A DNA stretch of 64,000 bases from Haladaptatus sp. DYF46 (GTDB lineage: Archaea; Halobacteriota; Halobacteria; Halobacteriales; Haladaptataceae): positions 310,001 to 374,000 of the forward strand of contig NZ_JAJFAY010000003.1 of the NCBI RefSeq assembly GCF_021083305.1, given 5' to 3'. The stretch's first letter is position 1. Each line of letters begins with the position of its first letter. The notes under the pieces were generated by a model. The model saw only the letters and a list, made by a program, of their open reading frames with translations, had not been told where the DNA came from and ran no database searches. Positions 46,809-55,366 of this stretch are shown here, piece after piece. The translations under genes and the position numbers were made by a program.

Positions 46809-48890
46809 ATGAGGCACTCAAACGATACTGACGATCCCTCCCCGTCGGAGACGGTGCCCGACCCCGCCGACGAGGAGTCAGACCCTGACGAAAGTGGAGG
46901 TTCTCCGTCCCACCCTGATGACGGACCCGACCCCGTGACGGACGGTGACGCCCTCGGGAAGAACATCGACGACGCACTGGTCGCCGACGATTTCGACCCC
47001 GAATCGGACGACGACCTCCTCGGCGGACTCGACGTCGAGACGAGCGAGGAGATTCCGATTCCCGACCGACTGGTCGACCACGTCATCGGACAAGATGCGG
47101 CGCGAGACACCGTAGTGAAGGCGGCGACGCAACGTCGACACGTGATGATGATCGGGACGCCCGGAACCGGCAAGTCGATGCTGGCGAAGGCGATGAGTCA
47201 GTTGCTTCCGAAAGAGGAGTTACAGGACGTCCTCGTCTATCACAACCCCGACGACGGGAACGAGCCGTTGGTCCGAACCGTTCCCGCCGGAAAAGGCAGG
47301 CAGATAATCGACGCTCACAAGGAGGAGCTTCGGAAACGCGGTCGGATGCGTACGTTCCTGATGTGGGCGGTCATCGCCATCGTCGCCGGATACTCCCTCT
47401 TTCTCGCCGGCGAACCGCTGTACGGCGTTATCGCGGTCGCGCTCATCTACCTCCTGTTCAACTACAACGCACGTGGAACCGACGGCGTGATTCCGAACCT
47501 GCTGGTCGACAACTCCGAGACGGACACCGTTCCGTTCGAGGACGCGACGGGTGCTCACGCGGGTGCCCTGTTGGGCGACGTGCGTCACGACCCGTTCCAG
47601 TCCGGCGGGATGGAGACGCCGAGCCACGACCGCGTGGAACCCGGTGCCATCCACAGGGCCAACAAAGGTGTCCTGTTCGTGGACGAGATCAACACTCTCG
47701 ACATTCGCAGCCAACAGCAACTGATGACGGCGATTCAGGAGGGCGAGTTCTCGATCACCGGCCAGTCCGAACGGTCCTCGGGCGCGATGGTTCACACCGA
47801 ACCCGTCCCGACCGACTTCATTCTGGTCGCGGCGGGGAACCTCGACGCGATGGAGAACATGCACCCCGCACTCCGGAGCCGAATCAAGGGGTACGGCTAC
47901 GAGGTGTACATGAACGACACCATCGACGACACGCCGGAGATGCGCCGCAAGTACGCGCGCTTCGTCGCGCAGGAGGTCGAAAAGGACGGAAACCTCCCGC
48001 ATTTCACCCGCGCCGGTATCGAGGAGATCATTCACGAGGCCCAGCGCCGTGCGATGCGCAAGGACCACCTCACGCTGAAACTGCGCGACCTCGGCGGACT
48101 GGTCCGCGTCGCGGGCGACATCGCTCGCGCGGAGGACGCCGAGAACACCACGCGCGACCACGTGTTGCAGGCCAAACAGCGCTCGCGCTCCATCGAACAA
48201 CAGATAGCCGATCAGCACATCGAACGCCGGAAGGATTACGACCTCACCGTCGCCAGCGGCAACGTGGTGGGCCGCGTGAACGGCTTGGCCGTCATGGGCG
48301 AAGACAGCGGCCGTGTTCTCCCCGTCATGACCGAGATAGCGCCGTCGCAAGGTCCTGGCGCGGTCATCGCCACCGGGAAACTACAGGAGATTGCCGAGGA
48401 GGCGGTCCAGAACGTCAGCGCCATCATCAAGAAGTTCAGCGACGAGAGCATCGAGGGGAAGGACATCCACATCCAGTACGTCCAAACCTACAGCGGCGTC
48501 GAAGGGGATTCGGCGTCCGTAACCATGGCGACCGGCGTCATCAGCGCGCTCGAAGACGTTCCCATCGACCAGAACATCGCCATGACCGGCTCCCTGTCGG
48601 TCCGTGGCGACGTGCTTCCGGTCGGCGGCGTCACGCACAAAATCGAGGCCGCAGCGAAGGCCGGCATTGAGACGGTCATCATCCCGAAGGCCAACGAACA
48701 GGACGTGATGATAGAAGAGGAGTACGAGGAGATGGTCGAAATCATCCCCGTCTCGCACATCAGCGAAGTCCTCGAAGTCGCGCTCGTCGGGGAGTCCAAA
48801 ATCGAACGGCTCACTGCCAAAGTTCGGGATATCACCGGGACGGCGCTCGACTCGTCCGTCGACCACGGTTCGCCGAACCCGAGTCCCTGA
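46809..48890 (+). CDS. lonB: Membrane-bound ATP-dependent protease LonB
   Basis: 693 residues from the ATG at 46809 (MRHSNDTDDPSPSETVPDPA). Very acidic N-terminus; AAA+ Walker A GTPGTGKSM near residue 117; two transmembrane helices inserted in the AAA+ module (about 178-217, MWAVIAIVAGYSLFLAG and YGVIAVALIYLLF), the hallmark of archaeal LonB; Walker B LFVDEINTLD near 286; sensor ALRSRIKGYGYEV; C-terminal protease domain with EGDSASVTMATGVISAL holding the Ser nucleophile near residue 566 and a Lys near residue 610 (PVGGVTHKIEAAAKAG). Essential membrane protease in haloarchaea studied. TATA-like GATATTATATC at 46784-46794. Confidence 0.97.
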   Translation: MRHSNDTDDPSPSETVPDPADEESDPDESGGSPSHPDDGPDPVTDGDALGKNIDDALVADDFDPESDDDLLGGLDVETSEEIPIPDRLVDHVIGQDAARDTVVKAATQRRHVMMIGTPGTGKSMLAKAMSQLLPKEELQDVLVYHNPDDGNEPLVRTVPAGKGRQIIDAHKEELRKRGRMRTFLMWAVIAIVAGYSLFLAGEPLYGVIAVALIYLLFNYNARGTDGVIPNLLVDNSETDTVPFEDATGAHAGALLGDVRHDPFQSGGMETPSHDRVEPGAIHRANKGVLFVDEINTLDIRSQQQLMTAIQEGEFSITGQSERSSGAMVHTEPVPTDFILVAAGNLDAMENMHPALRSRIKGYGYEVYMNDTIDDTPEMRRKYARFVAQEVEKDGNLPHFTRAGIEEIIHEAQRRAMRKDHLTLKLRDLGGLVRVAGDIARAEDAENTTRDHVLQAKQRSRSIEQQIADQHIERRKDYDLTVASGNVVGRVNGLAVMGEDSGRVLPVMTEIAPSQGPGAVIATGKLQEIAEEAVQNVSAIIKKFSDESIEGKDIHIQYVQTYSGVEGDSASVTMATGVISALEDVPIDQNIAMTGSLSVRGDVLPVGGVTHKIEAAAKAGIETVIIPKANEQDVMIEEEYEEMVEIIPVSHISEVLEVALVGESKIERLTAKVRDITGTALDSSVDHGSPNPSP

Positions 48891-48970
48891 CGTCGATTGA
48901 CAAGCAATCCGTTGGTTTTCCGAACACTACAAAAAACCGGCTGCCGATCCCCCGACCGAATTTCCCGTTC

Positions 48971-49210
48971 TCAGAGGTCCGCTTCGACGCGGACCTCCTC
49001 GTCGGTCACGGTGTCGATAACCTCCCCGGGAACGCTCAGGTCATCGTCATCGACGCTTCCCCATCCGAACGCCTCCAACCACGCTTCCCCGAGACCGGGG
49101 TCGGGGTCGACGTAGGCCGTGTTGTCCTTCACCTCGGTCACGATTCCGAGTTGTTCGCCCTCCGCGTCCATCAGGAACTTCCCTTCGTCTTCGTCACTGA
49201 GAGTTGCCAT
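48971..49210 (-). CDS. Small acidic PRC-barrel-like protein
   Basis: 79 residues from the ATG at 49210 (MATLSDEDEGKFLMDAEGEQ). Strand-rich pattern FLMDAEGEQLGIVTEVKDNTAYVDPDPG, then GEVIDTVTDEEVRVEADL at the C-terminus, as in single PRC-barrel-like modules. Role unknown. Convergent with lonB. Confidence 0.75.
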   Translation of the reverse strand: MATLSDEDEGKFLMDAEGEQLGIVTEVKDNTAYVDPDPGLGEAWLEAFGWGSVDDDDLSVPGEVIDTVTDEEVRVEADL

Positions 49211-49276
49211 GTTCGTTTCGTTCATCTCGAACGTATATTCTCTTTGTGGCTAACCGATCGTATCAATGTGGCCGCG

Positions 49277-49651
49277 TCACAGATCGTAGCCCCACTCCCG
49301 GAGGATGTCCGCCGCGGTGTCGAGATTCCGCATGCCCGCGAGATAGATGGCCTCCCGGGCGTCGAGTCGGTAGACGTCGTCGCCGATGAGCGACTCCAAC
49401 TCCCGCTCCGCGTCCTTGGCGCGCCCGTCGGTTGCGTCCTGCACGAACAGTTGATGGACGCTCTCGCGTTCGTCCTTGACGGTGTCCCGACGGAGTATCA
49501 ACGGTAAGTCTGACCGTTCAAACTGAACGGTGTTACTGTCTGGTGTTTCTGACTCGGAAGCGTCCTCGGTCACACCCTCTTCGTCGGCCGCTTTCGTCCC
49601 TTCTCTCTCCGATTCGTCGTCGCCAAACGGGTCGGATGCGCCGGTTTTCAT
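49277..49651 (-). CDS. ParA-partner protein (uncharacterised)
   Basis: 124 residues from the ATG at 49651, overlapping the ParA stop (ATGA), so translation is coupled. N-terminal half acidic and disordered (SDPFGDDESEREGTKAADEE), C-terminal half more structured: FERSDLPLILRRDTVKDERESVHQLFVQDATDGRAKDAERELESLIGDDV then YRLDAREAIYLAGMRNLDTAADILREWGYDL. No ParB or ribbon-helix-helix family recognised, but gene order (parA then small gene, with repeats upstream) is that of plasmid partition cassettes. Best guess: centromere-binding partner. Confidence 0.62.
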   Translation of the reverse strand: MKTGASDPFGDDESEREGTKAADEEGVTEDASESETPDSNTVQFERSDLPLILRRDTVKDERESVHQLFVQDATDGRAKDAERELESLIGDDVYRLDAREAIYLAGMRNLDTAADILREWGYDL

Positions 49652-50517
49652 GCTACCGTCTCCTGTGTCGTGAACTGCTCGGAGATGGACGCCGCCAGTT
49701 CGTCGAACTTTTCGAGCGTGGTCTCCTCGTACTCCCGCAAATCGCGGAACTCGTCGCTTTCGGCCAGTTCGAAGATGTTCACTTGGTTCTGCCACGCCTC
49801 GCCGAGCATGGACCCGCGCTCGCGTATCGAGACGGGCGCGACGGGGAGGTCCTGTTCTTCGAGCGCATCGAGTACCGACCGCTGGACGTTCGTCCCGCTG
49901 ACCTTGTTCGGAACGACTCCCAGGATTCCGACTTCGATGTCGCCGAGCGTCTCCTCGATGTTGTTCACCACGTCCCGAAGCCCCTCGACGCTCTGTTCGC
50001 CTTTCGCGCTGAGTTCCGCCGGGATGAGGAGGTTCGACGTCGCGTAAATCGAGTTGTAGATGTGCTGCCCGACCGTCGCCGGGGGGTCGATGACGAGTAC
50101 GTCGTAGGTCGACGGAACGTCCGCATCGGTAAGCACGCGCCGAAGTTGTTTCTCCTTCGGCCAGCGGTAGTTCGCGTCGTGCATCGATTGTTCCATCTCG
50201 GCCGCGCGCGTGAGATTCTGTTCGAGCGACCCGAGCATGTTGTGGCCCGGAACGAGGTCTAGATTCTCACCGACGTTCACGATGAGGTCGTCGAACTCGC
50301 CTTTCGGTCGTTCGACCATGTGCCGGACGATGTTGTCCACGCTCGCGTCCGAGCGATACTCGTCCGCGCCGAAGTGGTGTGTCAGTCCACCTTCCTGTGG
50401 ATCCATGTCGATGACGAGCACCCGTTGTCCCCGCCGGGCGTGTGCGGCCGCGAGGTTCACGGAGAACGTCGTCTTCCCGACTCCTCCCGCCTCCGACCAA
50501 ACCGTATACGGAATCAT
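49648..50517 (-). CDS. parA: ParA-family partition ATPase
   Basis: 289 residues from the ATG at 50517 (MIPYTVWSEAGGVGKTTFSV). Deviant Walker A SEAGGVGKTT near residue 8-17; VLVIDMDPQEGGLTHHF (Walker A' aspartate) near residue 33; YDVLVIDPPATVGQHIYNSIYA (switch II) near residue 140. No N-terminal helix-turn-helix, so a type Ib ParA, which needs a partner for centromere binding. TATA-like GTTTTTATGG at 50543-50549 is 29 bases upstream, with a palindrome CAGTATTACTG immediately above it at 50570-50580; self-regulation by its partner is likely. Confidence 0.93.
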   Translation of the reverse strand: MIPYTVWSEAGGVGKTTFSVNLAAAHARRGQRVLVIDMDPQEGGLTHHFGADEYRSDASVDNIVRHMVERPKGEFDDLIVNVGENLDLVPGHNMLGSLEQNLTRAAEMEQSMHDANYRWPKEKQLRRVLTDADVPSTYDVLVIDPPATVGQHIYNSIYATSNLLIPAELSAKGEQSVEGLRDVVNNIEETLGDIEVGILGVVPNKVSGTNVQRSVLDALEEQDLPVAPVSIRERGSMLGEAWQNQVNIFELAESDEFRDLREYEETTLEKFDELAASISEQFTTQETVA

Positions 50518-50569
50518 ACACGAATCCCATCGTAAGCAACCCATAAAAACACTAGTCAGACGCACCATG

Positions 50570-50580
50570 CAGTATTACTG
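50570..50580. repeat. Partition palindrome, copy 1
   Basis: CAGTATTACTG, perfect 5-base arms around T. Adjacent to parA promoter TATA. Confidence 0.75.
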
Positions 50581-50712
50581 AGAAGTAATTCCGAACAGAA
50601 CTGTTGAACAGTATAACTGATCGTTGTCTCTCGTCAGTGCTGTTGGCCGATCCTCCTTTCGATGCCCCTCCGATTTTCTGCCCGAATAGTATTCTCGAAC
50701 AGTCTCTCTGAA

Positions 50713-50723
50713 CAGTATTACTG
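50713..50723. repeat. Partition palindrome, copy 2
   Basis: CAGTATTACTG preceded by AA, flanked on the left by the partial copy GAACAGTCTCTCTG. Confidence 0.75.
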
Positions 50724-50964
50724 ATTGGTATTCCTACTCAGTATCGTCCGACAGTAAAAACTCCAAGACTCCCGATTTCGGGCTTCTGGAGCGATGTCCG
50801 GCTGTTGTCCTCCGTTACTGGTCCGACGATTACCCCCTTCGCCATCGTACCCTGACGACCCGATTCTCACTGTCCGTTGTTTTCGTATGGCCAACCCGTT
50901 TGATTTCCCATTCAATATTCTCTGGCAGTGTGTCTAGTCAGTGTTTTCGGTCAGTGCTTCTATA

Positions 50965-50975
50965 CAGTATTACTG
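50965..50975. repeat. Partition palindrome, copy 3
   Basis: CAGTATTACTG, followed after 13 bases by the variant AACAGTATTGTT. Confidence 0.75.
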
Positions 50976-51110
50976 GAAAGAAAATATGAACAGTATTGTT
51001 GTGTGGTGCTATTGTATGGTGTTGTTGACCGGTCTTCTCGGGGATTTCGTTTCGCTCGTGGTTCGTAGCTTCCGCGACCGGGTGCTGAAAAATAGCGGGT
51101 CGGATCCGGC

Positions 51111-52127
51111 TCAGGGTTCCAACACGGCGCGGAACCGAACGTCGTTTTCCATCATCCGCTCGTAGGCGTCGTCGGCGTCAACGAGGTCGAACGTCTCCAC
51201 TTCGGGCGTGATGTCTCGGAGCGCGCTGAACTCCAAGGTGTCCTGTGATTCCCGAGCGTGACCGGAGGCCCATCCTCGCACCGTACCGCGACTGCCGACG
51301 AGGGCGGCCCCGGAAACGTCGATGGGTTCACCCGGAACACCGACGACGACGACTTCCCCGTCCGTGTCGAGGCCGGGGACGACCGACGAAATCGCATCGG
51401 CGTTCGGTGCGGTCGCGAGGACCACCTTTGCACCGCCCAACTTCTGCAGTTCCTCTGCCGGGTCGTTCGCTTCGGCGTCGATGAAGTGGTCGGCACCCAA
51501 CTCGCGTGCGTACTCCTCCTTGTCGGTGCCGCGGGAGATGGCGACCGTCTCGAAACCGGCCTGCCGGGCATACTGCACGCCGAGGTGGCCCAACCCGCCG
51601 ATGCCCTGTACCGCGACCAGATCGCCCGGTCGGGCGTCCGTGTGCCGGAGCGCGTTGTACGTCGTGATTCCAGCACAGAGGAGCGGCGCGGCGTCCGTCG
51701 CGTCGAGTTCGTCGGGGACGGCGGCGAGCGCTTCGGCGTTGACGATGGCGTATTCGGCGTATCCGCCGTCTACCGTCACGCCGTGAATGTCCTCGTTTTC
51801 ACACTGTTGAAACTCGCCGCGACGGCAGGCCTCACAGACGAAACAGTGACCCGCGTGCCATCCGGCCCCCACACGGTCGCCCTCCTCCCACAGCTCCACG
51901 TCCTCGCCGACCGCGTCGACCCGGCCGACGATTTCGTGGCCCGGAATCCGCGGATAGGAGAGGCCGGGATAGCCGCCCTCCTTCGCGTAGGAATCGCTGT
52001 GGCAGACGCCGCAGGCTTCCACTTCGACGCGGACCTCCGTGGCGCTCGGTTCGGGAACGTCGCGTTCCACGAGTTCGAACTCCCCTCCCGGTTCGTCCAC
52101 TTCGACCGCTCGCATCGTCTCTGACAT
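51111..52127 (-). CDS. Zinc-dependent alcohol dehydrogenase
   Basis: 338 residues from the ATG at 52127 (MSETMRAVEVDEPGGEFELV). Catalytic zinc ligands: Cys in ACGVCHSDSY, His-Glu in IPGHEIVGRV. Structural zinc cysteines C-x2-C-x2-C-x7-C in CFVCEACRRGEFQQC. Rossmann cofactor motif AVQGIGGLGHLGVQYA. Medium-chain dehydrogenase, most like alcohol dehydrogenases that use NAD(P); the acceptor alcohol is not given by context. Divergent from the MFS gene at 52277. Confidence 0.94.
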   Translation of the reverse strand: MSETMRAVEVDEPGGEFELVERDVPEPSATEVRVEVEACGVCHSDSYAKEGGYPGLSYPRIPGHEIVGRVDAVGEDVELWEEGDRVGAGWHAGHCFVCEACRRGEFQQCENEDIHGVTVDGGYAEYAIVNAEALAAVPDELDATDAAPLLCAGITTYNALRHTDARPGDLVAVQGIGGLGHLGVQYARQAGFETVAISRGTDKEEYARELGADHFIDAEANDPAEELQKLGGAKVVLATAPNADAISSVVPGLDTDGEVVVVGVPGEPIDVSGAALVGSRGTVRGWASGHARESQDTLEFSALRDITPEVETFDLVDADDAYERMMENDVRFRAVLEP

Positions 52128-52276
52128 ACCACCTCGATCCACGGCTCCGAGACGGATAAGTGGAAATGCCAACCGCATCGGAAACCGGAAATCCCGGCCG
52201 ATTCTTCCGTCTATTTTCGAACAAAAAGAACAGTACAACGGTGGCCGCTGTCGTCAAACTTACCGCCCCGCCCCGT

Positions 52277-53464
52277 GTGGATTTCGACGAGGAATACATC
52301 TTCGTGTCGAAAAACTGGCGGTCGGTCGCGACGGTTACCGGGTGGCAAACCGCGGCGAGCCTCTGTTATTACAGTATCTTCGCCGCGACGGGCGTCGTCC
52401 GCGACGCCTTCTCCCTGTCGGCGTCGAGCGTCGGCTTTTTCCTGACGGCGGCGCTGTTCGGCTACACCCTCGCGCTGTTCCCGAGCGGTGCCGCGGTGGA
52501 CGGCTACGGCGAAAAACGCGTGATGATCGTAGGATTGGCCGGTCTTGCAGTTGCCACCGTCGGCGTTTCCGTCGCCACCTCGTACGCGTGGTTGCTCGTC
52601 GCGGGTGTCGCGTTGGGCGCGGCCTACTCGTCCGCGATGCCCGCGTCGAACCGGGGCATCATCGCCAGCGCACCGGACGGACGACGGAACCTCGCCATGG
52701 GGTTGAAACAGGTCGGCGTCACGGCCGGAAGCGGGGTCGCTTCGCTCGTCATCACCGGTGTCGCGGCAGTCGCGGCGTGGCAACTCGGTTTCTGGGTCAT
52801 CGCGGTCCTCGCGGGTGGCTACGCGCTCGGGTTCGCCACCGTCTACGGCGGATCGTCCGGCCACGGACGGATGTCGCGGCCGGACTTCTCGGAGCTCCGG
52901 TCGAACGGGCCGTATTTACTGCTCGTCGCCGCCGGGTTCTTCCTCGGTGCGTCCATCTTTGGCATGCTCGGCTACGTCGTCCTCTACGTCGTGGACGGAC
53001 TCGGTAAAACGACCGCCATCGGCGGTATCGTGTTGGCGCTCACGCAGGTCATGGGAAGCGCCGCCCGCGTCGGTGCCGGAACCGCCGCCGACAGACTCGG
53101 CGGTGCCCGCGGGTCGGCGACCGTCGCCCTCGTACAAATCGCGGGCGGCGTCGTTCTGTTCGCCGCGCTCGCCGCCGGCATCTCGTCGTTTCCCCTCGCG
53201 CTCGTCGTGTTCGCCGGACTCGGACTCTCGATTTACGGTTCGACCGGCGTGTTTTACTCCTGTCTGAGTAGCCTCGTCGATGGCGACGACATCGGTGCCG
53301 CGACGGCCGGAGGACAGACGGCCATCAACGTCGGCGGACTCATCGCGCCGCCCGTCTTCGGTCTACTGGTCGAACGCTCGGGGTACGGCACGGGGTGGGA
53401 ACTGTTGGCCGGGTCGACCTGCGTCGCGGCGATACTCCTCGTCGTCGTGCGTCGATCGGCGTGA
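52277..53464 (+). CDS. MFS transporter
   Basis: About 395 residues from the GTG at 52277 (VDFDEEYIFVSKNWRSVATV); earlier in-frame starts exist at 52166 (ATG) and 52241 (GTG), so the N-terminus is uncertain. Twelve hydrophobic helices: GYTLALFPSGAAVDGYGEKRVMIVG holds motif A, and VALGAAYSSAMPASNRGIIASAPDGRRNLAMGLKQVGVTAGSG the following signature. Substrate unknown. Convergent with the amylo-glucosidase gene; stop and stop meet at 53464/53465. Confidence 0.9.
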   Translation: MDFDEEYIFVSKNWRSVATVTGWQTAASLCYYSIFAATGVVRDAFSLSASSVGFFLTAALFGYTLALFPSGAAVDGYGEKRVMIVGLAGLAVATVGVSVATSYAWLLVAGVALGAAYSSAMPASNRGIIASAPDGRRNLAMGLKQVGVTAGSGVASLVITGVAAVAAWQLGFWVIAVLAGGYALGFATVYGGSSGHGRMSRPDFSELRSNGPYLLLVAAGFFLGASIFGMLGYVVLYVVDGLGKTTAIGGIVLALTQVMGSAARVGAGTAADRLGGARGSATVALVQIAGGVVLFAALAAGISSFPLALVVFAGLGLSIYGSTGVFYSCLSSLVDGDDIGAATAGGQTAINVGGLIAPPVFGLLVERSGYGTGWELLAGSTCVAAILLVVVRRSA

Positions 53465-55366
53465 CTACCGGACCAGTTCGGCTATCGCGTCCGCCGTTCC
53501 CCGGTTCGACTCCGCTACAATCTGCAGAAAGCCGAACACGCTCCCGGCGCTCCACGCCGCCGGGATACACGCGTCCGGGTGGCGAATCGTCCCTACCGAC
53601 AGGTCCCCGTCGAAGCCGACCATGAGTTCCGGGAAGCCGAGACGGTCCGGGAAGTCCCCCCGGACCGCGTCGGATAGCGCCGCCAGCCCCGACACGGCGA
53701 GCGATTCGGCGGCTTCGTGATGGCCGCGCTCCGCGAACCCCATCGCGGCGATGCTCGTGTCGTGCGGCCAGACGCTTCCGCGATGGTACGAGAGCGGGTC
53801 GAACGAATCGTGCGACGCAGCGAACGTTCGAAGCCCCGCCGACGTGAGCATGTCGTCGCTCGTCAGTCGCTCCGCGACCTGCGTGACTCGCTCGTCGCTC
53901 CCCAACCCGCCCCAAATCGCGTGGCCCTGATTCGACGCGACGCTCGGGATGACGCCCCGGTCGTCGATTCCCAGCGCGTAACATCCCTCCTCGGGAAGCC
54001 ACAGCTGTTCCTCGAACGTCGCTGCGAGCGTTTTCGCGGCGTCGTCGCACGTCCTGGCGAGCGTCGAATCATCCCGACGCTCGGCGAGGGGTGCGAACCG
54101 CGTCAGCGCGCGGAAGACGTACCCTTGAACCTCCGCGAGTGCAACTGCCCCCCGCGAGGGGGTTCCGTCGGGATACGAGAGCGCCTCCGCGCTGTCCTTC
54201 CACCCGAGATGGGTGAGTCCGAGCGGGTGGTCGTGCGGTTCGTAGAAGAGGAGACCCTCCTCGTCCAGTTCGTCCAGGGTCCACTCGACGGCCGCCTTGG
54301 CGTGGGGGTACACCGAATCGAACAGCGAATCGTCGCCGGTTTCCGCCACCGTGTCCGAGAACAGCGCGGCGAACAGCGGCGTCGCGTCGACCGTTCCGTA
54401 GTAGGGCGTCCGGACGCTCTCGCCGATGGCCGGAAGGTCGCCGTATCGTTTCTCGTGCATGATGCGGCCGGGCGCTTCGAGGGTGGCATCGTCGGTTTCC
54501 GTCCCCTGCTGGTCGGCCAAGAACCGGAGCGTTCGCTCCGCGACGCTCGAATCGAACGGGAGCAGTTGATAACTAACGACTATCGAGTCCCGGCCGAACG
54601 GCGCGAGAAATCGCGGCGCGCCCGCCGCCGGGACGCCGCACGGGAGCATCAGCGCGCCGAGCGTTTCTGCGGCCCGTTCCACGAGCCAACCGTACTGCGG
54701 GCAATCGACGTCCGCTTCGGTTTCGGGCGTGTCCCGCCGTCCGGCCGGGAGGACGATGTCGAGTTCGACCGCGTGCGTCGATGCGGGTGGAACCGTCACG
54801 GCGGCCGAAAACGTCGCCGACTCGTCGGAAAGGGCCACCTCGAAGTCGGACTCCGATCCGACTTTCACCCGTCGTTCCGTTCCGTCCGCAAGGGTTCCCA
54901 CGAACGTACAACCGGTCGCGTCCTCTTCCACCGCTATCGGCCTGTCTTGGTTTTTCCGTGGCGAGAAGAACGCCGGAATCTCGAAGACGTGGCCGAAATC
55001 GGGTGTGAGGTCGAACGCGAGGTCCGTCTCCCGTGCGGTTTGCGTGTTGTTCGTGAGTCGAACCGTGGCGGCAACGCCCGTCTCCGTCAGTTCGAGTCGT
55101 TTGCCGAGCGTCCACGGTCGCTGTTCGCCACGGCCGGTTCCGACGGTCGGACTGGCGAGCGTCGTCGTCACGCCCCGATCGCGGGACTCGCGGCCGAGGA
55201 CGGTCCACTCGTCGCCGTTTCCGACCTCGATTTCGACCGTGGAGAGGTACCGGTGGTCGGACTCGTACACGCCGGTCTCGGGCGCTTCGGGGGTGACGTC
55301 CCCCCGCGAGTCCACGATGATCTGTCGGCCGGAATCCACGGCGAGCGCACAGTCGTCGGATAGCAT
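53465..55366 (-). CDS. Amylo-alpha-1,6-glucosidase / glycogen-debranching-type enzyme
   Basis: 633 residues. N-terminal beta-sandwich module: MLSDDCALAVDSGRQIIVDSRGDVTPEAPETGVYESDHRYLSTVEI, and EIPAFFSPRKNQDRPI near residue 130. C-terminal (alpha/alpha)6 barrel: APRFLAPFGRDSIVVSYQLLPF near residue 260, TPYYGTVDATPLFAALF near 330, and LGLTHLGWKDSAEALSYPDG. Members split alpha-1,6 branch points or act on related glucosides. Its ATG lies across the stop of trmB (TAATG), so it is downstream in the trmB operon; this puts glucan breakdown under TrmB control. Confidence 0.9.
   Translation of the reverse strand: MLSDDCALAVDSGRQIIVDSRGDVTPEAPETGVYESDHRYLSTVEIEVGNGDEWTVLGRESRDRGVTTTLASPTVGTGRGEQRPWTLGKRLELTETGVAATVRLTNNTQTARETDLAFDLTPDFGHVFEIPAFFSPRKNQDRPIAVEEDATGCTFVGTLADGTERRVKVGSESDFEVALSDESATFSAAVTVPPASTHAVELDIVLPAGRRDTPETEADVDCPQYGWLVERAAETLGALMLPCGVPAAGAPRFLAPFGRDSIVVSYQLLPFDSSVAERTLRFLADQQGTETDDATLEAPGRIMHEKRYGDLPAIGESVRTPYYGTVDATPLFAALFSDTVAETGDDSLFDSVYPHAKAAVEWTLDELDEEGLLFYEPHDHPLGLTHLGWKDSAEALSYPDGTPSRGAVALAEVQGYVFRALTRFAPLAERRDDSTLARTCDDAAKTLAATFEEQLWLPEEGCYALGIDDRGVIPSVASNQGHAIWGGLGSDERVTQVAERLTSDDMLTSAGLRTFAASHDSFDPLSYHRGSVWPHDTSIAAMGFAERGHHEAAESLAVSGLAALSDAVRGDFPDRLGFPELMVGFDGDLSVGTIRHPDACIPAAWSAGSVFGFLQIVAESNRGTADAIAELVR

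Larger units (their letters stand above)
50518..51110. other. Candidate centromere/operator region of the parA operon
   Basis: About 590 bases without a gene. Three perfect copies of the palindrome CAGTATTACTG (50570-50580, 50713-50723, 50965-50975) and several variants (AACAGAACTGTT at 50594-50605, AACAGTATAACTG at 50607-50619, AACAGTATTGTT at 50989-51000) are spread through it. Iterated palindromes upstream of parA are the usual form of parS/parC centromeres and partition operators. Confidence 0.7.

Noticed and set aside
47220..48350. Long open frame opposite lonB
   Set aside because: It is antisense to a gene with all catalytic motifs; GC-rich haloarchaeal genes often leave the opposite strand open.
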